Position numbers and translations under genes: made by a program
Shown: piece by piece, positions 33,681-43,439 of the stretch
How positions within the stretch are numbered: the stretch's first letter is position 1
Layout: the number at the start of each line of letters is the position of its first letter
Source: Anaerocolumna sp. MB42-C2
Lineage (GTDB): Bacteria; Bacillota; Clostridia; Lachnospirales; Lachnospiraceae
Length of the DNA: 64,000 nucleotides
Assembly: GCF_030913705.1 (NCBI RefSeq)
Contig: NZ_CP133190.1
Location: forward strand, 868,001 to 932,000
Direction: 5' to 3'
The notes under the pieces: model-generated
The model's database searches: none
Seen by the model: only the letters and a program-made list of their open reading frames with translations
What the model was told of the DNA's origin: nothing

Positions 33681-35933
33681 TTATTCTTCTGCGCTTAACA
33701 TGCCAATTAACATATCCGCTGCTTCTGCACGTGTCAATTTATCATTTGGTCTATATTCATTGTCTTTGTTACTTGTAACCAAATTTAAACCTTGAGCCAA
33801 TGCCGCATAACCGAGATTTGTATCGGAAATTTCACTTATATCCTTAAAATTTGTGCTATAAATACCTGTCAACTTTGCAATACTTTCATATCCTAATATC
33901 TGAACGCTTATTTTGGCTGCATCAATCCTTGCTAGGGTTGAGTCATCATTCTTTAGTTTGTATTTATTACTCTTATAATAGATACCTGCTTCATTTAAAA
34001 ATTCCGTTAATTCTTTTGTGGTCACAGCTTTATCCGGTATAAACTCGCCGCCTTTAAATCCAATACCGATTTCAGCTAAAAGCCTGATATTACGATTGGA
34101 AGCGTTATCACTAATATCACTATAATAAAACATTCTATCCGGATCTGCATATTCTTCTCCGTCATAATTCAATTGTTTTCCGGTAAACGGAGATATATAA
34201 TTCGGAGAAATATCGGTTCTGTATACTAACCTTACTTCGTTATCCACGGAGTAGGCATCTGTTTTAATTATTCTTTTTGCCGAACTGTTATTTATAGTGT
34301 GAATATTGTTGATTTCGTAAACAAGATGATAACCTTTATTTCCAATATATGCATCAAATGCTTTTTGAGCGTTGATAATATTTTTAGGAGATTCGAAAGT
34401 TACCTCATTATCCCAGTAATAAGAGTAAGAATAAATTTTACCGGTTACCCCATCAACGGCTCCGTATATGCTGTTAAATGAATATTCAATACCCGCATTA
34501 ATTCTGTTATAGTTATAATCGTAACCACCATAAACTTCTTTGCCGTCTTTGTATGCAATAACATAAGAGTCATTATTATCTGTTAATTTTGAATATTTAA
34601 ATTTCTCCGGGATCTGATCTTTTAAAAAATTCTCCAGTATTGTCTGACCTTGTTCTTTTGTATATTTTACTTTAACGGCTTCCCATTCCTGTTTGCTCAT
34701 ATTATAATAATCTTTTACACTAGCCTGAAAAGATACCAGCTTGCCGGTAGCTGCATCCACTGTCGCATTGGCATACGCCCTGTAAGTGTCTGAATTGCTA
34801 TCCTTAACCTCTCTGGGATCGGATAAGCTGATATTCCATATATATTTGGATTCTTTGCTGCTGCGGTAAGAAACGCCCTGTTTATAAAGAGATGCTGATA
34901 CAGATTTTAAGTGTTCATCCAATAATAAACTCTTATTTCCTGTAACCGCATTAATTGCCTCTTCCTTAGTAATAAGACCTTTCATCTCAACTAATTTAGT
35001 TTCCTCTTCTTTGGTTAAATTACCGTAGGCACCTCCGTCTGCTTTCTCTTTGCTTGAAGCCGTATCTGCTGTTTCAATCCATTCATTTTGTGTCGTGTAA
35101 ACCTCACCGGTTTTTGCGTCTACGGCTGCATAGGAATTATCCGGTGAATATACGAGGAAAGCTTTGATCTTGGTTTCACCGTTCTTATCAGTTATATATG
35201 CATTCTGATAGGATAATTTCATTGTCACGGCTTTACCGATTTTCCCGACCGCTTCATTTTTTGTAATTTTGACTTCCGCCGATGGAATATTAACCGTATA
35301 CAGCCAGTTGGAATTAAATGAAGTAACTTCACCAGTCTGATAATTTACACCAACAGTCACTGAATTATCCGGCATCGGTATACCGTTTTCCATACGTTGA
35401 AACTGATAATTATACTGCCCGCTGTAAGTTCCGTCGGACGTTACCCCAACATACTCGATTTTACCTGCAATGTCGGGAGCTACTTTTTTAATAAACTCAT
35501 TTGCTTTATTTTTTAATTCAGATTTAAAGTATTTTGGCACATATTTGTCTGATTTATTATCATAAGAAGAGAAGTTCAATATATTACCGCTCTGGTCACA
35601 GGAAACAGATATACGTCCAGCATCCTCTTTTGCATACCAGTTTAAATTCCATATGGCGGCTCCGGTATAATTATCCGTGTTGAAATTATAATCAAACTGT
35701 GTTAGCTCCTCCGGTATCGTTATTTTGGACTTTACAATTGTTATAATACGTTCAAGGTCATCCGCTGTAGGTTCTTTTGATGTATCACCGGTGACTACTG
35801 CAGCTTCTGTAGCCGGTATATCAACGGAGGCAGCTCTGGTGTCACTTTCTTCTGCCGCTAATACCACTGACGGTAAACTTGATGTAAGCAAACATCCTGC
35901 AAGAAACAATGGTACTAATTTTTTACTAAACAT
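33681..35933 (-). CDS. Secreted YcdB/YcdC-repeat protein with S-layer homology domains
   Basis: A 750-aa exported protein. Residues 1-27 are a signal peptide (KKLVPLFLAGCLLTSSLPSVVLA). The middle 500 residues carry PepSY/YcdB-like repeats (GVNYQTGEVTSFNSNW, AVDAKTGEVYTTQ, VDAATGKLVSFQAS, AVDGVTGKIYSYSYYW). The last 150 or so residues form S-layer homology repeats (DISDNASNRNIRLLAEIGI, FKDISEISDTNLGYAALA, YRPNDKLTRAEAADML), which anchor it to the cell wall. Such proteins may modulate extracellular proteases, but the role is unproven. AGGAGG precedes the ATG. The S8 protease gene follows. Confidence 0.9.
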   Translation of the reverse strand: MFSKKLVPLFLAGCLLTSSLPSVVLAAEESDTRAASVDIPATEAAVVTGDTSKEPTADDLERIITIVKSKITIPEELTQFDYNFNTDNYTGAAIWNLNWYAKEDAGRISVSCDQSGNILNFSSYDNKSDKYVPKYFKSELKNKANEFIKKVAPDIAGKIEYVGVTSDGTYSGQYNYQFQRMENGIPMPDNSVTVGVNYQTGEVTSFNSNWLYTVNIPSAEVKITKNEAVGKIGKAVTMKLSYQNAYITDKNGETKIKAFLVYSPDNSYAAVDAKTGEVYTTQNEWIETADTASSKEKADGGAYGNLTKEEETKLVEMKGLITKEEAINAVTGNKSLLLDEHLKSVSASLYKQGVSYRSSKESKYIWNISLSDPREVKDSNSDTYRAYANATVDAATGKLVSFQASVKDYYNMSKQEWEAVKVKYTKEQGQTILENFLKDQIPEKFKYSKLTDNNDSYVIAYKDGKEVYGGYDYNYNRINAGIEYSFNSIYGAVDGVTGKIYSYSYYWDNEVTFESPKNIINAQKAFDAYIGNKGYHLVYEINNIHTINNSSAKRIIKTDAYSVDNEVRLVYRTDISPNYISPFTGKQLNYDGEEYADPDRMFYYSDISDNASNRNIRLLAEIGIGFKGGEFIPDKAVTTKELTEFLNEAGIYYKSNKYKLKNDDSTLARIDAAKISVQILGYESIAKLTGIYSTNFKDISEISDTNLGYAALAQGLNLVTSNKDNEYRPNDKLTRAEAADMLIGMLSAEE

Positions 35934-36276
35934 ATAAATTCCTCCTTTTTATTTTTACATTTATATATTAGACGATGAAAAATATGGTTTGGTTCCATTT
36001 ATTTTCTAAATTTTATATCTATCATTTTATTTTCTTATAATGGCTTAATATTTCATTTGTTGGTGTTATATAGAAACGAGTTCTTTTAATAAATTCGAAT
36101 TTATATAGATTCGTCATTGCCTAAATATAAATAATATATTATTATTAAATATTATGTTTGGTCTTCTATACCCTTAATACAATCTACACTTATTACTTAG
36201 TATACTTTTACTTCAATTTATTATAAAAATAAATAATAAATAAAAGTATTTATAATTATACATAAGGAGTTAAACA
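35934..36276. other. Divergent AT-rich intergenic region
   Basis: 343 bases between the YcdB/SLH gene (-) and azlC (+). It must hold both promoters. A TATAAT-like -10 (TATAATTATAC) occurs just before the azlC ribosome site. I see no strong hairpin or repeat. Confidence 0.4.
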
Positions 36277-36972
36277 ATGAATATTAAAAAAAACGCTTTG
36301 AGGGCTGCATTTCCATTAACAATTCCTGTTTTTACCGGATATATTATACTTGGAACGGCATATGGAATCTTATTAAGCAGCAAAGGCTACTCTTTTCTCT
36401 GGGCTGCTTTCACCAGTATTTTTATATATGCCGGCTCCATGCAGTTCGTTTCCGTAAGTCTTTTAACTGCGGGATTTCATCCTCTATATACCTGTTTTAT
36501 GACTTTAATGGTTAATGCCAGGCACTTATTTTATGGTATCTCAATGCTTACCAAGTTTCAGGGTACAGGTAAGAAAAAGCCCTATCTTATTTTAGGTCTA
36601 ACTGATGAAACTTTTTCCATATTATGTTCGACACAGCCACCCGATGGGGTGGATAAAGGATGGTTTCTGTTTTTTATCACCCTGCTTAATCAGATATATT
36701 GGGTCAGCGGTTCCATTTTAGGTAATATATTAGGCAGTTTTTTGCACTTTAATACTAAGGGAATTGATTTTGTACTCACCGCACTTTTTGTGGTTATATT
36801 TATCAACCAGTGGAAGTCTTCGGACAATCATACCCCCGTTCTGATCGGATTAAGTGCTTCAATAATATGCCGGCTCCTGTTTGGTTCAGCAAATTTCATT
36901 ATTCCCTCAATGATTGTTATATTGCTTTTAGTAACCATTTTTCAAAATAAAATAGAATCGAGGAATATATAA
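36277..36972 (+). CDS. azlC: AzlC-family branched-chain amino acid exporter subunit
   Basis: A 231-aa membrane protein with about seven hydrophobic segments. It has the AzlC signature region (AAFPLTIPVFTGYIILGTAYG, FIYAGSMQFVSVSLL, MVNARHLFYGISM and LTDETFSIL). With AzlD it forms a two-part permease that exports branched-chain amino acids or analogues; some relatives export other amino acids. AAGGAG precedes the ATG. The stop overlaps the azlD start by one base, so the pair is coupled. Confidence 0.93.
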   Translation: MNIKKNALRAAFPLTIPVFTGYIILGTAYGILLSSKGYSFLWAAFTSIFIYAGSMQFVSVSLLTAGFHPLYTCFMTLMVNARHLFYGISMLTKFQGTGKKKPYLILGLTDETFSILCSTQPPDGVDKGWFLFFITLLNQIYWVSGSILGNILGSFLHFNTKGIDFVLTALFVVIFINQWKSSDNHTPVLIGLSASIICRLLFGSANFIIPSMIVILLLVTIFQNKIESRNI

Positions 36973-37304
36973 TGCCGTTTTCAATAGGTGAATCAATTAT
37001 ATTTTTTGTTATAATCAGCTTAACTACAATGTTACTCAGGGTCCTGCCCTTTCTTCTTTTTCCTGAGAATAAAGAAACCCCAAAATACATAACCTATTTA
37101 GGGAATGTATTACCTTATACTATAATCAGTATGCTGGTGGTTTATTGTATAAAAGATACTTCTTTTATACAATCCCCTTTTGGTTTACCTGAGGTTATCT
37201 CCATCGCCGTTATAACTATCCTGCATATATGGAAAAGCAATACTTTCTTGAGTATCGGAGCAGGTACCGTTATCTATATGTTACTGGTTCAATTTGTATT
37301 TTAG
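36972..37304 (+). CDS. azlD: AzlD-family small subunit of branched-chain amino acid exporter
   Basis: A 110-aa protein with three to four membrane helices: LTTMLLRVLPFLLFP near the N-terminus, YLGNVLPYTIISMLVVYCI in the middle, and ISIAVITILHIWKSNTFLSI-like helices at the end. It is the usual partner of AzlC. Start ATG overlaps the azlC stop (TAATG). Confidence 0.92.
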   Translation: MPFSIGESIIFFVIISLTTMLLRVLPFLLFPENKETPKYITYLGNVLPYTIISMLVVYCIKDTSFIQSPFGLPEVISIAVITILHIWKSNTFLSIGAGTVIYMLLVQFVF

Positions 37305-37410
37305 TGTTATTAATTGGAAGTTATAAGTCCAATATAGGATTTTAAGGAATACCTAAAATGTCATTAGCACTCAGCTTTTTACTTGCTGATTATCAGTTTA
37401 ACCTGCTCGC

Positions 37411-38652
37411 TTAACTCAGTTTATGTATAAATAAGCCACTTCTTAATTTAGGTTCAAACCAGGTTGATTTAGGCGGCATTAATTTTCCTGCATCCGATAC
37501 CGCAAATAATTCCGTAATACCGGTAGGATACATGGAAAACGCTATTTCCATATCTTCATTCGCCCTTTTTTCCAATTCACTTAACCCCCGGATGCCTCCG
37601 ATAAAATCAATTCTTTTATCAGTACGTGGATCTTTTATGTCAAGGATATTACTTAAGATATAATTCTGCAGTATGGACACATCTAAAGCTTCCACCGGAT
37701 CTGCATTTTTTCTAATATCCTCATGTGCAGTAAGTTTATACCAGCTGCCGGCAGTATACATGCCAAAACATCCCTTATCTTCCGGTGCATAAGGCTGTTT
37801 TCCAAGGTGTGTTACTTCAAAATGCACTTTCACTTTCTCAATAAATTCACTTAACCTATTTCCATTCAGATCTTTAATTACCCGGTTATAAGGCATTATC
37901 ATCAGCTGATCTTCCGGAAATAGTACGGATAAAAAATAATTAAATTCTTCCTTACCAAGAAACCCTGGATTAGCTTCTCTTCTTTTTAAACCGACTTTTA
38001 CAGCCGATGCAGCTCTGTGGTGACCGTCAGCAATATAGATACTCTTAACACCATTAAAAGCATTACGTATTTCCCTTACCTTATCTTCTTCCTTTATCAC
38101 CCATACATGATGAATAATTCCGTCGGACAATTGAAAATCATATAAAGCTTCACCTTGTTTTACTTCATCAATTATTTGATTTATTTCCTCGCGGGAGCGG
38201 TAAGCCAGAAAAATAGGCCCGGTTTGCGCATTGCAGGTATCAACATGGCGTATCCGGTCCACTTCTTTATTTTCTCTGGTATTTTCGTGCTTTTTAATAA
38301 CATTATGTATATAATCATCTATGGAGGCGCAAGCCACCAGACCGGTTTGTGACCGCCCATTCATAATAAGCTCATAAATATAATAACATTCTTTGGTTTC
38401 CGTAACAAAAGAACCATCCGCTATCATTCCCTCCAGCAGCTCTCTTGCCATATCGTAAACTCTGTCATCATATGTGTCCACGCTGTCTTCAAACTGTGTT
38501 TCCGGTCGATCTATACGAAGAAATGATAATGGTTCTATTTGTATTTCTTTTTTCGCTTCTTCCCTGTTATATACATCATATGGCAGGGCAGCTATTCTCC
38601 CCGCAACTTCCCTTTTCGGCCTGATACACTGAAATGGTTTCACATCTGCCAT
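37411..38652 (-). CDS. DUF1015 family protein
   Basis: A 413-aa DUF1015 protein. It starts VKPFQCIRPKREVAGRIAALPYDV, typical of the family, and has IYIADGHHRAASA in the middle, which resembles the GxHRxxA motif of ParB/sulfiredoxin-fold proteins. It ends with FEPKLRSGLFIHKL. Function is not established. DUF1015 genes often lie beside serA and serC in Clostridia; here those are 4 kb away. AGGAGG precedes the ATG. Confidence 0.85.
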   Translation of the reverse strand: MADVKPFQCIRPKREVAGRIAALPYDVYNREEAKKEIQIEPLSFLRIDRPETQFEDSVDTYDDRVYDMARELLEGMIADGSFVTETKECYYIYELIMNGRSQTGLVACASIDDYIHNVIKKHENTRENKEVDRIRHVDTCNAQTGPIFLAYRSREEINQIIDEVKQGEALYDFQLSDGIIHHVWVIKEEDKVREIRNAFNGVKSIYIADGHHRAASAVKVGLKRREANPGFLGKEEFNYFLSVLFPEDQLMIMPYNRVIKDLNGNRLSEFIEKVKVHFEVTHLGKQPYAPEDKGCFGMYTAGSWYKLTAHEDIRKNADPVEALDVSILQNYILSNILDIKDPRTDKRIDFIGGIRGLSELEKRANEDMEIAFSMYPTGITELFAVSDAGKLMPPKSTWFEPKLRSGLFIHKLS

Positions 38653-38773
38653 GAAGCAATTCCTCCTGATTGTAATTTACTATTTTTAAATGCATACTTA
38701 TACACCCATTATAATTCATTTCCAATAAAAAGCAAGTCTGCTGGAATTATAAGCAGGGCAGGGGAGTGATGGA

Positions 38774-38785
38774 GTGAACAGTAAC
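38774..38785 (+). repeat. Solo end of the dispersed element
   Basis: GTGAACAGTAAC, preceded by GCAGGGGAGTGATGGA, matches the right end of the dispersed element. Only this end is recognisable here. Confidence 0.5.
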
Positions 38786-38982
38786 GTTATTTTTTAATAT
38801 GGAAATGTAAGATTATCTTAAAATATGTAAAGTAAAATTTCCTATAGTAAAGCTTATGTTAATTGTAGCCTGCACCTATTGATATCCCCTTTTAAATATG
38901 ATATTTATGAATTGTACCATATTTTACTAATATCTGGGAATCTAGAGAAGTTAAATTATTCACTTGAGATGGGAGGAATGTT

Positions 38983-39009
38983 ATGAAAAGTTTTATCTCA
39001 AACCGGTAA
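38983..39009 (+). CDS. Possible 8-codon leader peptide upstream of phosphatase
   Basis: ATG AAA AGT TTT ATC TCA AAC CGG TAA encodes MKSFISNR. It is preceded by GGGAGG with 6-base spacing, one of the best ribosome sites in the region. The phosphatase ATG lies 88 bases downstream with its own GGAGG. It could be a regulatory leader peptide, or the remnant start of a lost gene. Confidence 0.35.
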   Translation: MKSFISNR

Positions 39010-39096
39010 ATCTAAACGTTCAATTAAAGCTGTATATTCAAAAAATGTAAACATTAAATTATTTAGCCTATGAGTTTGATAGGAACGGAGGAATTT

Positions 39097-40635
39097 ATGA
39101 ATAAGAAAATTAAAAGAATTATAGCTGGTACTGCTGTAAGTTTATTAACTTTATCAGCCGTTTTTATGACTTCATCTGTTAATTCTACCAGTATTGCAGC
39201 AGAAAGTCCGAAAGTAACCGAAGCAGCCATAACCGATGCACCGAAATATGTATTTTTATTTATTGGAGACGGAATGAGTTACCCACAGATTCAGGCAGCA
39301 AGCGATTACCTTGGTGCCGTTGGTCAGAATAGAAACTCCAAAGTTTTAACCGGTAATAAATATCTTGATTTTATGAAATTTCCGGTAGCCGGTTCTGCCG
39401 TTACCTATGATTCAACTTCATTTTGCCCTGATTCAGCTTCTACTGCTACTTCTCTCTCTACAGGACATAAAACTTACAGCGGAACAATTAATATGGATGA
39501 GACACAAACGGTTGCCTACGAGACCATATCAGAAAAGTTAAAAAAGCAATTGGGATATAAGATTGGAATTATATCAACCGTAAATCTAAATCATGCAACT
39601 CCCGCTGCTTTTTATTCACATCAGGCCTCCAGAAATAATTATTATGAGATTGGTTTGGAAATGGTTCAAAGTAACTTTGATTATTTTGCAGGAGGAGCTT
39701 TAAAGAATGTAACCGGCAATGATAAAACAAAACCACAGGAAGACCTCTATACGTTAGCTACAAAAAATGGATATAAAGTTATTAAAACTCAAGCTGAAGC
39801 TTCTAAACTTACCTCTGACAGCGGTAAAGCAATTGTTATCGGAGAAACCCTTGCAGACAGTGATTCCTTGTCATATGCAAATGATGTGAAAGCTAATGAA
39901 TGGGAATTGAAAGATTATGTAAAAAAAGGAATCGAAGTGCTGGATAATGACAAAGGCTTCTTTATGATGATTGAAGGTGGTAAAATCGACTGGGCATGCC
40001 ATGCTAATGATGCCGGTTCAACCATTGCAGATACTATTGCCTTAGACAATGCTGTAGATGAAGCAATTACTTTCTATAACGATCATCCGACTGAGACATT
40101 AATTATTGTAACCGGTGACCATGAAACCGGTGGTCTAACTATTGGTTATGCAGGTACCGATTACGATACCTACTTAGCTAACCTTACTAACCAAAAATTA
40201 TCCTACGCTAAATTTGACTCCGCTTATGTAAAGAAGTATAAAGATAATAAAACGTCTTTTAATGAAGTTCTGACCGATGTAAAAGAGAACTTTGGCTTAT
40301 TGACTGAGACAGACCGTGATGCTGCTGATAATCCAAAACTTGTGCTAACTAAATATGAATATAATCTTTTAAAAACTGCTTATGAGAAAACTTTAAGTGC
40401 AGATAGTTCTGAAAGATCCCAGCAGGAATATATACTGTATGGAACTTATGAACCATTGACCGTAACCATTACACATCTTTTAAATAACAAGTCCGGTATT
40501 AACTTTTCGTCTTACGCACACACAGGCCTACCGGTAGGTGTCTTCGCAAAAGGAGCAGGAGCAGATCTCTTCGAGGGTTATTATGATAATACGGAAATAT
40601 ATTATAATTTAGCTAATTTATTAAAAGTAAAATAA
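39097..40635 (+). CDS. phoA: Secreted alkaline phosphatase (PhoA family)
   Basis: Hydrolyses phosphate monoesters outside the cell. Residues 1-31 form a signal peptide (KRIIAGTAVSLLTLSAVFM, cleavage near SIAAES). Family motifs are FLFIGDGMSYPQ, PDSASTATSLSTG (nucleophile Ser), MIEGGKIDWACHANDAG, IVTGDHETGGLT and FSSYAHTGLPV, giving the full set of zinc and magnesium ligands. 512 aa from ATG 39097 (CGGAGG upstream). The upstream ATG 39070 has no site. A hairpin terminator follows. Confidence 0.95.
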   Translation: MNKKIKRIIAGTAVSLLTLSAVFMTSSVNSTSIAAESPKVTEAAITDAPKYVFLFIGDGMSYPQIQAASDYLGAVGQNRNSKVLTGNKYLDFMKFPVAGSAVTYDSTSFCPDSASTATSLSTGHKTYSGTINMDETQTVAYETISEKLKKQLGYKIGIISTVNLNHATPAAFYSHQASRNNYYEIGLEMVQSNFDYFAGGALKNVTGNDKTKPQEDLYTLATKNGYKVIKTQAEASKLTSDSGKAIVIGETLADSDSLSYANDVKANEWELKDYVKKGIEVLDNDKGFFMMIEGGKIDWACHANDAGSTIADTIALDNAVDEAITFYNDHPTETLIIVTGDHETGGLTIGYAGTDYDTYLANLTNQKLSYAKFDSAYVKKYKDNKTSFNEVLTDVKENFGLLTETDRDAADNPKLVLTKYEYNLLKTAYEKTLSADSSERSQQEYILYGTYEPLTVTITHLLNNKSGINFSSYAHTGLPVGVFAKGAGADLFEGYYDNTEIYYNLANLLKVK

Positions 40636-40663
40636 TTACTTAAATAAACTAATATTGGGGAAA

Positions 40664-40690
40664 AGGGGCTGTTTTTATGACAGCCTCTTA
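40664..40690 (+). terminator. Terminator after phosphatase gene
   Basis: AGGGGCTGT / ACAGCCTCT stem with a 7-base loop (40664-40688), one wobble pair, followed by TAATTATA. The T-run is weak. Confidence 0.65.
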
Positions 40691-40792
40691 ATTATAAAAT
40701 ATACCAATCTATAAGCAAGTCAACTTAGTTAATAATGTACTAGCTAAATTCTAAAGGACGAATAAAATCAGAAAGAAAGTTAAGGTAGCCTT

Positions 40793-42037
40793 ATGGAGAA
40801 TAAACGGTCTTTTAAGTCAAATAAAATGTTCTATAACAAAAAAAACAAAATAGATTTTCAATATTATTTACCCGTTATTGTATGTTTGATTATTATAACA
40901 ATTCTTTGCCTTATACCTACGGGATTTGAAGATGCGGTTATTTATCAAGGAACCGACCGGTGTTCCGCACAAATTTTATCTGTAGACAACCACAATATCA
41001 TTGATACCGGTTTAGTCCGTTCTGGTGAGCAGACTTGTCAGGTAAAATTATTAGGAGGAAAATTTAAAGGCAAAATGGTTGAAGCCTTTAATTTACTAAA
41101 CGGTTCTCTTGAATCGGATAAAATTTTTTCTGAGGGAGATGAAGCTTTAGTAGTAATTAGTTATGAGAATAATCAAATTTTATCCGTTAACCTTATTGAT
41201 CATTACCGTATTCATAACGAAGCTATTCTGGCTCTTGCTTTTATTATCGTTTTAATTATTACCGCAGGAAAAACCGGTATCCGCGCTATTCTTGCCTTTA
41301 TAACTACAATTTTATTAATATGGAAAATACTGGTACCCGCATATTTAAATGGCTATAATCCGATTTACTTTGGATTACTAATAACTATAGTACTGATATT
41401 TATTACCATTTCCCTGGTTTATGGTTTTAATAGAAAAACTTTATCCGCAGTCTCTGGTTCTTTTCTCGGAATACTGGTTACCTGTATACTTGGTATATTT
41501 TTTACCGGTGCATTTAAAATACACGGAGCAATCATGCCAAATTCAGAAAGTTTGCTTTATAGCGGATACCAGAATCTAAATCTTACTAAGATTTTTATGG
41601 CAAGTATTTTTATCGGTTCCTCGGGTGCGGTTATGGATTTGGCGGTAGATATCACCTCATCGGTAAACGAAGTTATTGATAAAAGACCTGGTTTAACCTG
41701 GATCGAAGCATGTAAATCCGGAATGAATGTAGGAAAAGCTGCTATGGGTACCATGACCACCACCCTGCTGCTCGCTTATTCCGGAGGTTATATTGCACTT
41801 CTTATGGTCTTTATGGCACAAGGTACACCGATTTATAATATATTAAATTATAAATATGTTTCAGCAGAAATTATAGAAACTATTATAGGCAGCTTCGGTT
41901 TGGTTACGGTAGCTCCATTTACCGCATTAACCAGCGGATTCCTGTTAACAAGAAATAAACAAACCTTAGAAGAATTGCCCAAAAACCCCAAAAACGAACA
42001 TGATGAAAAAGAATATACGGAAACAGTCTGTGAATAA
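40793..42037 (+). CDS. YibE/F-family membrane protein
   Basis: A 414-aa membrane protein of the YibE/F family. One hydrophobic segment near residues 20-42 precedes an extracytoplasmic domain of about 100 residues. Seven or so membrane helices follow (ILALAFIIVLIITAG, AILAFITTILLIWKIL, FGLLITIVLIFITISLVY, FMASIFIGSSGAVMDLAVDI and others). The motif SSGAVMDLAVDI...MGTMTTTLLLAYSGGY is typical. Transport is assumed but the substrate is unknown. The ribosome site AAGG is modest. A terminator hairpin follows. Confidence 0.9.
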   Translation: MENKRSFKSNKMFYNKKNKIDFQYYLPVIVCLIIITILCLIPTGFEDAVIYQGTDRCSAQILSVDNHNIIDTGLVRSGEQTCQVKLLGGKFKGKMVEAFNLLNGSLESDKIFSEGDEALVVISYENNQILSVNLIDHYRIHNEAILALAFIIVLIITAGKTGIRAILAFITTILLIWKILVPAYLNGYNPIYFGLLITIVLIFITISLVYGFNRKTLSAVSGSFLGILVTCILGIFFTGAFKIHGAIMPNSESLLYSGYQNLNLTKIFMASIFIGSSGAVMDLAVDITSSVNEVIDKRPGLTWIEACKSGMNVGKAAMGTMTTTLLLAYSGGYIALLMVFMAQGTPIYNILNYKYVSAEIIETIIGSFGLVTVAPFTALTSGFLLTRNKQTLEELPKNPKNEHDEKEYTETVCE

Positions 42038-42120
42038 AAATACGTATACAGGTTTTATTGCAAGTTCCCTGTAACGCCGGTTTTGCTCTCCATAAATTAG
42101 CTATAACCACAAACTAAAGA

Positions 42121-42211
42121 GCTGTTGCAAAATAAATTTATCATAAGTAGGATTAAAGATACTAATTTTTCCCAAAACAAGATAAATTTTAGATTTTGTA
42201 ACAGCCTTTTT
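42121..42211 (+). terminator. Terminator after YibE/F gene
   Basis: GCTGTTGCAAAAT (42121-42133) pairs with ATTTTGTAACAGC (42193-42205), with inner AAATTTATC / GATAAATTT pairing, followed by CTTTTTGC. It lies between converging genes (YibE/F and serA) and may work in both directions. Confidence 0.75.
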
Positions 42212-42251
42212 GCAATTAATTTTATACCGTTTTATACTATTTTTAATATTA

Positions 42252-43412
42252 TTACAGTATTCTTACCTTTAATACTCCATTAATAGATTTTAATTTCTGT
42301 GCGGAGGAATCGGATACATTCCCTTCAATATCAAGTACGGTATAAGCAAAATCGCCTTTGCTCTTGTTAATCATATTAGAGATATTAATGTTTTCAACAG
42401 AAAATAATCCTGTAAATTGTGTCAGCATATTTGGTATGTTCTTATGGCATATGGTAATACGTTTTCCGGATACACATACCCCTGCATCACAATCCGGATA
42501 ATTAACGGAATTTTTGATTGTACCGTATTCCATATATTCCATTATTTCTTTCACTGCCATAACAGCACAATTATCTTCTGATTCTTCTGTTGATGCTCCC
42601 AGATGGGGGATGGCAATCGCACCTTCCATATTTGCTGTTTTTGCATTTGGGAAATCTGTAACGTAACTAGCTACTTTGCCTGTTTTTAATGCTTCTGCCA
42701 TATCTTCATCATTTACCAGTAGATCTCTTGCAAAATTTAATACAATTACACCATCTTTCATTAAAGCAATTGTATCTTTGTTAATCATTTTCTTGGTATC
42801 ATCTAAAAGCGGAACATGTACGGTAATATAATCACAGGTACGATATATTTCTTCTTTTGTTTTTACATAAATTATGTCTCTGGATAAGTTCCAGGCGTGC
42901 TTCACTGATATGTACGGATCGCATCCATAAACTTCCATACCCAGACGTTTTGCAGCATTAGCAACTAAAACCCCGATGGCACCAAGACCGATAACACCTA
43001 ATTTTTTACCCTCTATTTCTTTCCCTGCAAATTTAGATTTCCCTTTTTCAACTAATTTTGCAACATTTTCATCATCCTTAACAGTCTGCACCCAGTTAAT
43101 ACCGCCTACAATATTACGGGAAGCCAGCATTAAGCCGGCAATAACCAATTCTTTTACACCGTTGGCATTAGCTCCCGGAGTATTAAATACAACGATACCC
43201 TTCTCGGCACATTTTTCAATTGGTATATTATTCACACCCGCTCCGGCTCTTGCAATCGCTTTTAAATTATCCGGCAATTCCATATCCAGCATGGACGCAC
43301 TTCTTACCAGTACAGAATCTGCTTCTTCAATTTTATCTACTTTCTCATAGTCTTCCGTAAATAAATCCAGGCCAATCGGTGCAATGGGATTTAAGCAATT
43401 ATATTTTACCAT
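42252..43412 (-). CDS. serA: D-3-phosphoglycerate dehydrogenase
   Basis: First step of serine synthesis: oxidises 3-phosphoglycerate with NAD+. The 386-aa protein has an N-terminal substrate domain (ARAGAGVNNIP), the NAD motif GVIGLGAIGVLVANAA (about 141-156), VLNFARDLLVNDEDM with the catalytic Arg, and IPHLGASTEESEDN with the catalytic His. The last 70 or so residues form an ACT domain that commonly senses serine. AAAAGGAG precedes the ATG. It lies 27 bases after serC in the same operon. Confidence 0.96.
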   Translation of the reverse strand: MVKYNCLNPIAPIGLDLFTEDYEKVDKIEEADSVLVRSASMLDMELPDNLKAIARAGAGVNNIPIEKCAEKGIVVFNTPGANANGVKELVIAGLMLASRNIVGGINWVQTVKDDENVAKLVEKGKSKFAGKEIEGKKLGVIGLGAIGVLVANAAKRLGMEVYGCDPYISVKHAWNLSRDIIYVKTKEEIYRTCDYITVHVPLLDDTKKMINKDTIALMKDGVIVLNFARDLLVNDEDMAEALKTGKVASYVTDFPNAKTANMEGAIAIPHLGASTEESEDNCAVMAVKEIMEYMEYGTIKNSVNYPDCDAGVCVSGKRITICHKNIPNMLTQFTGLFSVENINISNMINKSKGDFAYTVLDIEGNVSDSSAQKLKSINGVLKVRIL

Positions 43413-43439
43413 AATAGATCTCCTTTTATTTATAAAACA

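Larger units (their letters stand above)
38653..39096 (+). other. Upstream region of the phosphatase gene
   Basis: 444 bases. It contains a copy of the end sequence GTGAACAGTAAC (38774-38785), a possible promoter TTGATA-N17-TATTTA near 38878-38906, and a short open frame with a strong ribosome site (38983-39009), listed separately. The rest is AT-rich. Confidence 0.5.
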
